From Georgenia satyanarayanai (GTDB lineage Bacteria; Actinomycetota; Actinomycetes; Actinomycetales; Actinomycetaceae): a DNA stretch of 64,000 nucleotides. Both the position numbers and the translations under genes were made by a program. How positions within the stretch are numbered: the first letter of the stretch is position 1; each line of letters starts with the position of its first letter. Shown piece after piece: positions 60,001-64,000 of the stretch. A model generated the notes under the pieces. That model did no database searches and was not told the origin of the DNA. It saw nothing but the letters and a program-made list of their open reading frames with translations. The stretch is from the NCBI RefSeq assembly GCF_023715365.1, contig NZ_JAMBNZ010000005.1:240176-304175 (forward strand), in the 5' to 3' direction.

Positions 60001-61405
60001 CCGGCGGGTTCCCGGTGACGGTCGCCGTGTTGTCGACGCGTCCGGCGTCGACGTCGGCCTGGGTGAGCGTGTAGCGGGCCGTCGCGGTGACGGACTGGCC
60101 AGGGGTCAGCGTGCCGGCCTCGCCCGGCCACGTGCCGTAGGCGAAGTCGTACAGACCGTCGAGCTCGTCGGTGATCGCGACTCCGGTGAGCGTGACGGTG
60201 CCCGTGTTCGTCGCGGTGAGGGAGTAGGTCACGGTGTCACCGACCGCGCCGGTGGCACCGTCCTCGAGGGCGGCGTCCTTGACGAGGCCGATCGAGGGGG
60301 TGAGTCGGACGTCGGCGGTGTCGGTGTCCACGACGGTGTTGCCCGCCGGGGTGGTCCCGGTCACCGTGGCGGTGTTGGACACGCCGCCAGCCCGCACGTC
60401 GTCGACGTCGACGTCGTAGGACGCGGTCGCGGTCACCGACTGCCCCGGGGCGAGCACCCCGGGAGCGCTCGGCCACTCACCGAAGGTCACCTCGGACACG
60501 CCCTCGAGCTCGTCCGTGAGGGAGACGTCGGTGAGCGCGACGCCGCCGGTGTTGGTGAGGAGGAAGGAGTAGTCCACCGACTCCGCGTCGGTGCTGAGCG
60601 TCGCCGTCTTCTCGAGGTCGATGCTCGAGCAGCTGCCGTCGACGATGTCGACGATGGTCCGGCTCAGCGACGCGAAGTCAGCGAGGTGATAGTCGCTGCC
60701 CTCGACGGTGCCGGAGATCTGGCTGACGTGCTCGACGAACTGGGCCTTGTCGGCGTCGTTGATGTTGTCCGCCACACCCATCGCGATGACCCGGGTGCCC
60801 TCGTCCTTGACAAGGTTCGCGCTCTGGACGGCGCGGGTGATCGTCTCGGTGCTCACGGAGCTGCCAGGACCTGCCGCCGGTGAGCCGTACTGGGTGGGGT
60901 TGCCGTCGGTGACGAAGATGAGGCCGTCGTACGACTCAGTGGAACCGGCGACCGCAGCCAGCGCCCGGTCCCAGTTGGTGCCACCCTGCGCCGACTGCGG
61001 ACGAGCGAGGCCGTTGACGTGGCCGGCGACCGTGTCCGCACCGCCATCCCTGAGGGCCGTGAGGCCGAGGGATCCGTTGCCCGACGTCGCGGGTGCGTTG
61101 GACGCGAAGTTGTGGACGGCGAGGCGCACCGGGTAGTCGACCAGTGCGTCGGCCATGTCGCCGATCGCCCGCTTCATCTGCGTGAGCTGCGAGTCCGTCA
61201 CCGAGTTCGACAGGTCGAGGCTGATCGCCAGGTCGAGCTCGCACCGGTCGGGGAGGGCCGGGTTCGGCGCACCGGGGACGGTGGACTGGACGGCGCTCGC
61301 GCCGCTGACGAGCGCGGTGGAGGCGATGAGGACGGTCGTGGCGACGGCGACGGCCCTGCGGACGAGACCGGGCCGCCCCCGGTCTGTTCGAGTGCGTAGA
61401 CGCAT
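57020..61405 (-). CDS. VWA-domain, ten-repeat, LPXTG surface protein
   Basis: 1461 aa, ATG 61405; AAGGGG is 11 nt upstream. Signal peptide about 1-38. A von Willebrand A domain (about 55-260) has an intact MIDAS: DLSNS, the Thr of GGTNWD and the Asp of FVTDGNP. Ten Ig-like (DUF11/DUF7507-type) repeats of about 113 residues follow, each with ATNTGNVTL-like and VDNTATVVG-like segments. The end is a sortase signal: LPSTG, a hydrophobic stretch and RTRVRSS. It should be covalently attached to the wall as a long stalk carrying an adhesive tip. No sortase gene lies in the window. Confidence 0.9.
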   Translation of the reverse strand: MRLRTRTDRGRPGLVRRAVAVATTVLIASTALVSGASAVQSTVPGAPNPALPDRCELDLAISLDLSNSVTDSQLTQMKRAIGDMADALVDYPVRLAVHNFASNAPATSGNGSLGLTALRDGGADTVAGHVNGLARPQSAQGGTNWDRALAAVAGSTESYDGLIFVTDGNPTQYGSPAAGPGSSVSTETITRAVQSANLVKDEGTRVIAMGVADNINDADKAQFVEHVSQISGTVEGSDYHLADFASLSRTIVDIVDGSCSSIDLEKTATLSTDAESVDYSFLLTNTGGVALTDVSLTDELEGVSEVTFGEWPSAPGVLAPGQSVTATASYDVDVDDVRAGGVSNTATVTGTTPAGNTVVDTDTADVRLTPSIGLVKDAALEDGATGAVGDTVTYSLTATNTGTVTLTGVAITDELDGLYDFAYGTWPGEAGTLTPGQSVTATARYTLTQADVDAGRVDNTATVTGNPPAGASVSDDDDATIATTAGAAGIELVKTGALAEGALGAAGDTVTYTFTATNTGNITLTGITIADPMPGLADLTYDWSTARAEGVLAPNQSVTATATYVLTQADVDAGTVDNTATASGHPPTGGPVSDEDDATVTVPGTPAIAVAKAGVLPDDAKGVAGDVVTYTIVATNTGTVTLDDVTVVDELEGLSELTYVWPGATGVLAPGQSVTATATYALSQDDVDAGKVENTATAIGTPPVGDPVDDEDPVTVTVPGNPGIVVEKDGALPTDGQHRAGDTVTYSFTATNDGNVTLTGVEIVDAKVGVSALGYTWPGAAGVLAPGQSVTATATYVLTQADVDAGKVHNSATAVGTPPTGDPVQDEHPHDVTVRQVPAITVVKDGTLDGGKAGDSVTYSFTATNTGNVTLSAVGIADAKEGLSDLAYGEWPGAAGTLAPGESVSATASYDLTQADVDAGRVDNTATAVGTSPKGVDVDDEDHHAVVVEREPAITLVKDGVLEEGAQGAPGDTVTYTLTATNTGNVTLDDVTVTDAKEGLYGFAYGEWPGAEGVLAPGESVTATASYDLTQADVDAARVDNTATVVGAAPTHERVTDEDPATVPVPQAPGITVVKVGELPEGAEGVPGEVVGYTLTATNTGNLTLTGVEVVDAKEGLSELAYGEWPGEAGVLAPGESVSASASYTLTQADVDAGRVDNTATAVGTPPSGEDVTDEDRHEVVVPGNPGIALHKDGALEAGAQGAPGELVTYSFTATNTGNVTLSGVTVADAKEGLSELAYGEWPAEAGVLAPGESVTATATYPLTQADVDAGTVVNTATATGTTPSGEDVSDEDPATVPVPQLADITVVKEGSLGDEPHAAGDTVTYTITATNTGNVTLSGVEIVDEKEGLYGFSYGEWPGEAGVLAPGQSVTATVRYDLTEADVEALEVRNTATAVGTPPAGPEVGDEDEAVVEIERSEVSAPTVPQAALPSTGAAGAPWLALAALLLLGGAALRTRVRSS

Positions 61406-61603
61406 GTGTGGTCGTTTCCCCTTGAAGTCGACGGTCGGGACGATGGGCCCCAGGTCGCTCCTACTTTGGGAGGATGCACAGACCTCCTTCGGACGGAGGG
61501 TGGGAATTTCACCCCGGCTATCACCCCGGCGCCCGGCACAACGTGACCTGGCTCTCAACCCGCACCCACGTGTGGCGCGGTCTGGGGCGCCGGTGTAAAG
61601 CAA

Positions 61604-61609
61604 TACGCT
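61604..61609 (+). promoter_or_regulatory. Leaderless -10 box of the DUF885 gene
   Basis: TACGCT, seven bases, then GTG 61617. Confidence 0.6.
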
Positions 61610-61616
61610 CGGCGGC

Positions 61617-63332
61617 GTGATCAGTTCCCGCGGCAGCACCGCCCTCGACGCCATCGCTGAGCAGTACGTCCTCCGCCTCGCCGAGCTCGACCCCGTCGCC
61701 GCCACCTCCCTGGGTATCCCCGGTCACGACGACGAGCTCCCCGACCTCTCACCCGACGGCCAGCTGGCGCGGGCCGAGGCTGCCATGGAGGCGGTCGCCC
61801 GGGTGGCCGCGACCGACGCCGTGGACGAGGTCGACGCGACGACGAAGGCCTCCATGGCCGAGCGCCTGGGCCTGGAGGTCGAGCTGTACATGGCCGGCGA
61901 GCTCGGCCGCGAGCTCAACGTCATCGCCTCCCCCGTCCAGGACCTGCGGGACGTCTTCGACCTCATGCCCACCGACACCGCCGGTGACTGGGAGTGCGTG
62001 GTGAGCCGGCTGGCCGCCCTGCCCGGGGCGATGTCCGGCTACCTGGAGTCGCTGCGCGCGTCGGCCGCCGACGGGAAGGTCGCCGCGCTGCGTCAGGTCG
62101 AGGCGTGCATCGCCCAGGCCGAGGAGCTTGCCGCGGAGGGCACCTCGTTCTTCGACAGCTTCGTCGACGGCGCCCGGCCGGACGGCGTCGAGCCCACCGG
62201 CGCCCTCGCCGAGGCGCTGGTCAGCGGTGCCACGGCCGCGCGTCGCGCCTACGGCGAGCTCGCCCAGATGCTGCGCGAGGAGCTCGCGCCGCGTGCGGGC
62301 ACGCAGGACGCCGTCGGCCGCGAGCGCTACTCGCTGTGGTCGCGCCACTTCCTCGGCGCCGTCGTCGACCTCGACGAGACCTACGAGTGGGGCCTGGAGG
62401 AGCTCGCCCGCGTCACGGCCGAGCAGGAGGCGGTCGCCGCCCGGCTCTACGGGCCGAGCACGAGCCCGGCCGAGGCGATGGCCCGCCTCGACGCCGATCC
62501 GAGCCGCCAGCTCCACGGCACCGAGGCGTTGCGGGCCTGGATGCAGGAGACCTCCGACCGCGCGGTGAGCGAGCTCGCCGGCACGCAGTTCGACATCCCC
62601 GAGCCGGTCCGCCGCCTCGAGTGCCGCATCGCCCCGACGCAGAGCGGCGGGATCTACTACACCGGGCCGAGTGCCGACTTCTCCCGGCCCGGACGGATGT
62701 GGTGGTCCGTGCCCGCGGGCGTCACGGAATTCAGCACGTGGCGCGAGCTCACGACAGTCTTCCACGAGGGCGTCCCCGGGCACCACCTCCAGATCGGCCA
62801 GACGGCCTACCGCTCGGAGCTGCTCAACACCTGGCGCCGCCTCGCGTGCTGGGTGAGCGGCCACGGTGAGGGCTGGGCCCTGTACGCCGAGCGGCTCATG
62901 GCCGACCTCGGTTACCTCGACGACCCGGCCGACTACCTCGGCATGCTCGACGGCCAGCGCCTGCGCGCGGCGCGCGTGGTGCTCGACATCGGGGTCCACC
63001 TCGGCAAGCCCGCCCCCGCTCAGTGGGGCGGCGGCACCTGGGACGCTCCCAAGGCGTGGGAGTTCCTCAAGGAGAACGCCAACATGGCCGAGGGCTTCCT
63101 CTCCTTCGAGCTCGACCGCTACCTCGGCTGGCCCGCCCAGGCGCCGTCCTACAAGGTGGGCCAGCGGCTGTGGGAGCAGCTGCGCGACTCCGCCCGGGAC
63201 CAGGCCCTCTCGCGCGGGGAGGCCTTCGACCTCAAGACCTTCCACCGGCGGGCGCTCGACGTCGGCTCGGTGGGTCTGGACGTCCTGCGCTTCGCCGTCC
63301 TCGGGCGCCCCGAGGCCACCGTCCGCACCTGA
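61617..63332 (+). CDS. DUF885 family (metallopeptidase-like) protein
   Basis: 571 aa, GTG 61617. A helical M3/M32-like scaffold with the zinc-site candidate [14 protein letters not shown] near residue 383 and [14 protein letters not shown] after it, as in DUF885 proteins. No signal peptide. Peptidase activity is expected from the family but is not established. Diverges from the surface-protein gene. Confidence 0.88.
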   Translation: MISSRGSTALDAIAEQYVLRLAELDPVAATSLGIPGHDDELPDLSPDGQLARAEAAMEAVARVAATDAVDEVDATTKASMAERLGLEVELYMAGELGRELNVIASPVQDLRDVFDLMPTDTAGDWECVVSRLAALPGAMSGYLESLRASAADGKVAALRQVEACIAQAEELAAEGTSFFDSFVDGARPDGVEPTGALAEALVSGATAARRAYGELAQMLREELAPRAGTQDAVGRERYSLWSRHFLGAVVDLDETYEWGLEELARVTAEQEAVAARLYGPSTSPAEAMARLDADPSRQLHGTEALRAWMQETSDRAVSELAGTQFDIPEPVRRLECRIAPTQSGGIYYTGPSADFSRPGRMWWSVPAGVTEFSTWRELTTVFHEGVPGHHLQIGQTAYRSELLNTWRRLACWVSGHGEGWALYAERLMADLGYLDDPADYLGMLDGQRLRAARVVLDIGVHLGKPAPAQWGGGTWDAPKAWEFLKENANMAEGFLSFELDRYLGWPAQAPSYKVGQRLWEQLRDSARDQALSRGEAFDLKTFHRRALDVGSVGLDVLRFAVLGRPEATVRT

Positions 63333-63358
63333 CCGCGGGCGCGAGGACGAGGCTCACG

Positions 63359-63364
63359 TAGGCT
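63359..63364 (+). promoter_or_regulatory. Leaderless -10 box of maf
   Basis: TAGGCT, eight bases, then GTG 63373. Confidence 0.5.
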
Positions 63365-63372
63365 CGCTGCCC

Positions 63373-63981
63373 GTGAGACTCGTCCTCGGCTCGGCCTCCC
63401 CCGCCCGCCTCGCCACCCTGCGCGCCGCCGGCCTCGACCCGGAGGTCCACGTCTCCGCCGTCGACGAGCCGGCCCTCCTGCGCGCGGCGGGCGAGGACGC
63501 GACCCCGGCCGACCAGGTCCTGCTGCTCGCACGCGCCAAGGCGCGGGACGTCGCGCCCACCGAGCGGGACGCCGTCGTCGTCGGGTGCGACTCGATGCTC
63601 GAGCTCGACGGCGAGGTGCACGGCAAGCCCGCCGACGCGGCCGAGGCGGTCGCCCGCTGGCGGCGCATGCGTGGCCGCTCCGGCGTCCTCCACACCGGGC
63701 ACTGGCTCGTCGACACCCGCGAGGCCACCGCGCCGGAGGCCGGCGCGGTCTCGTCGACCACCGTCCACTTCGCCGACCTCAGCGACGCGGAGATCGACGC
63801 CTACGTCGCGACGGGCGAGCCGCTCGTCGTCGCCGGCGCGTTCACCGTCGACGGGCTCGGCGGCCCCTTCGTCACCCGCATCGAGGGCGACCACCACGGC
63901 GTCGTCGGCATCAGCCTGCCGCTCCTGCGCACGCTGCTCGCCGAGCTCGGCGTCCCGATCACCGACCTCTGGGTCCGCTGA
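63373..63981 (+). CDS. maf: Maf family nucleotide pyrophosphatase
   Basis: 202 aa from GTG 63373; the longer frame upstream overlaps the DUF885 gene and is rejected. Hydrolyses non-canonical nucleoside triphosphates to monophosphates. N-terminal [18 protein letters not shown], the catalytic [18 protein letters not shown], and [22 protein letters not shown] near the end. Length is normal. Confidence 0.92.
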   Translation: MRLVLGSASPARLATLRAAGLDPEVHVSAVDEPALLRAAGEDATPADQVLLLARAKARDVAPTERDAVVVGCDSMLELDGEVHGKPADAAEAVARWRRMRGRSGVLHTGHWLVDTREATAPEAGAVSSTTVHFADLSDAEIDAYVATGEPLVVAGAFTVDGLGGPFVTRIEGDHHGVVGISLPLLRTLLAELGVPITDLWVR

Positions 63982-64000
63982 CCCACCTCCTCCCCCCCTG

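Overview
The window is very GC-rich DNA, most likely from an actinomycete. The evidence is an IdsA-type polyprenyl synthase, a biotin carboxylase beta subunit overlapping a tiny epsilon subunit, LytR-CpsA-Psr proteins, an Rv1264-like cyclase, and many genes whose start codon lies 6-8 nt after a TANNNT -10 box (leaderless transcripts). A Micrococcales relative is my guess; the genus cannot be fixed from the sequence.

1-10.2 kb (minus strand): three exported proteins for oxidised-sugar chemistry. They are a ThuA / sugar-dehydrogenase / PKD protein that runs off the left edge, a DUF1080 (3-keto-disaccharide hydrolase) lipoprotein, and a giant sugar-dehydrogenase / PKD / two TIM-barrel isomerase / FG-GAP-repeat protein. 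A third giant at 43.0-48.4 kb joins PA14, a propeller, a CBM, DUF1080, a TIM-barrel isomerase and the same C-terminal repeats. Two of the giants have consensus sigma-A promoters with 17-bp spacers.

10.2-18.6 kb: a polyprenyl synthase diverges from a tightly overlapping seven-gene operon. It encodes inositol-3-phosphate synthase, EboC (UbiA family), a sugar-phosphate isomerase, EboA, EboB (TatD-like), EboE and EboF (phosphodiesterase-like). This is an 'ebo' metabolite-trafficking cluster in which inositol-phosphate synthase occupies the place of the usual dehydroquinate-synthase-like EboD. It is the best candidate for an under-described system here.

18.8-34.5 kb: sugar-nucleotide and envelope-polysaccharide genes. 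These are manA, rmlD, ugd followed by a wrecked rmlB fragment, a mutM-like glycosylase, a 34-bp tandem repeat array, an acetyltransferase / aminotransferase / dehydrogenase trio for an acetamido sugar, GT2 plus DUF2304, two LCP ligases, galE, purE-purK and gtrA.

34.5-40.8 kb: a less GC-rich island between gtrA and a two-component system, bounded by copies of one intergenic repeat. It holds a small secreted peptide gene with a frameshifted signal peptide, its ABC ATPase and FtsX-like permease, a frameshifted lipoprotein-like gene, an Abi-like HEPN protein and fragments resembling conjugative-element genes.

40.8-64 kb: a histidine kinase and response regulator, the third giant secreted enzyme, an Rv1264-like cyclase overlapping birA, a DsbA-like protein, acyl-CoA carboxylase beta and epsilon subunits, a formate/nitrite channel, a MalT-type LuxR regulator, a VWA / ten-repeat / LPXTG surface protein, a DUF885 peptidase-like protein and Maf. 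I saw no tRNA, rRNA, CRISPR array or intact insertion sequence.
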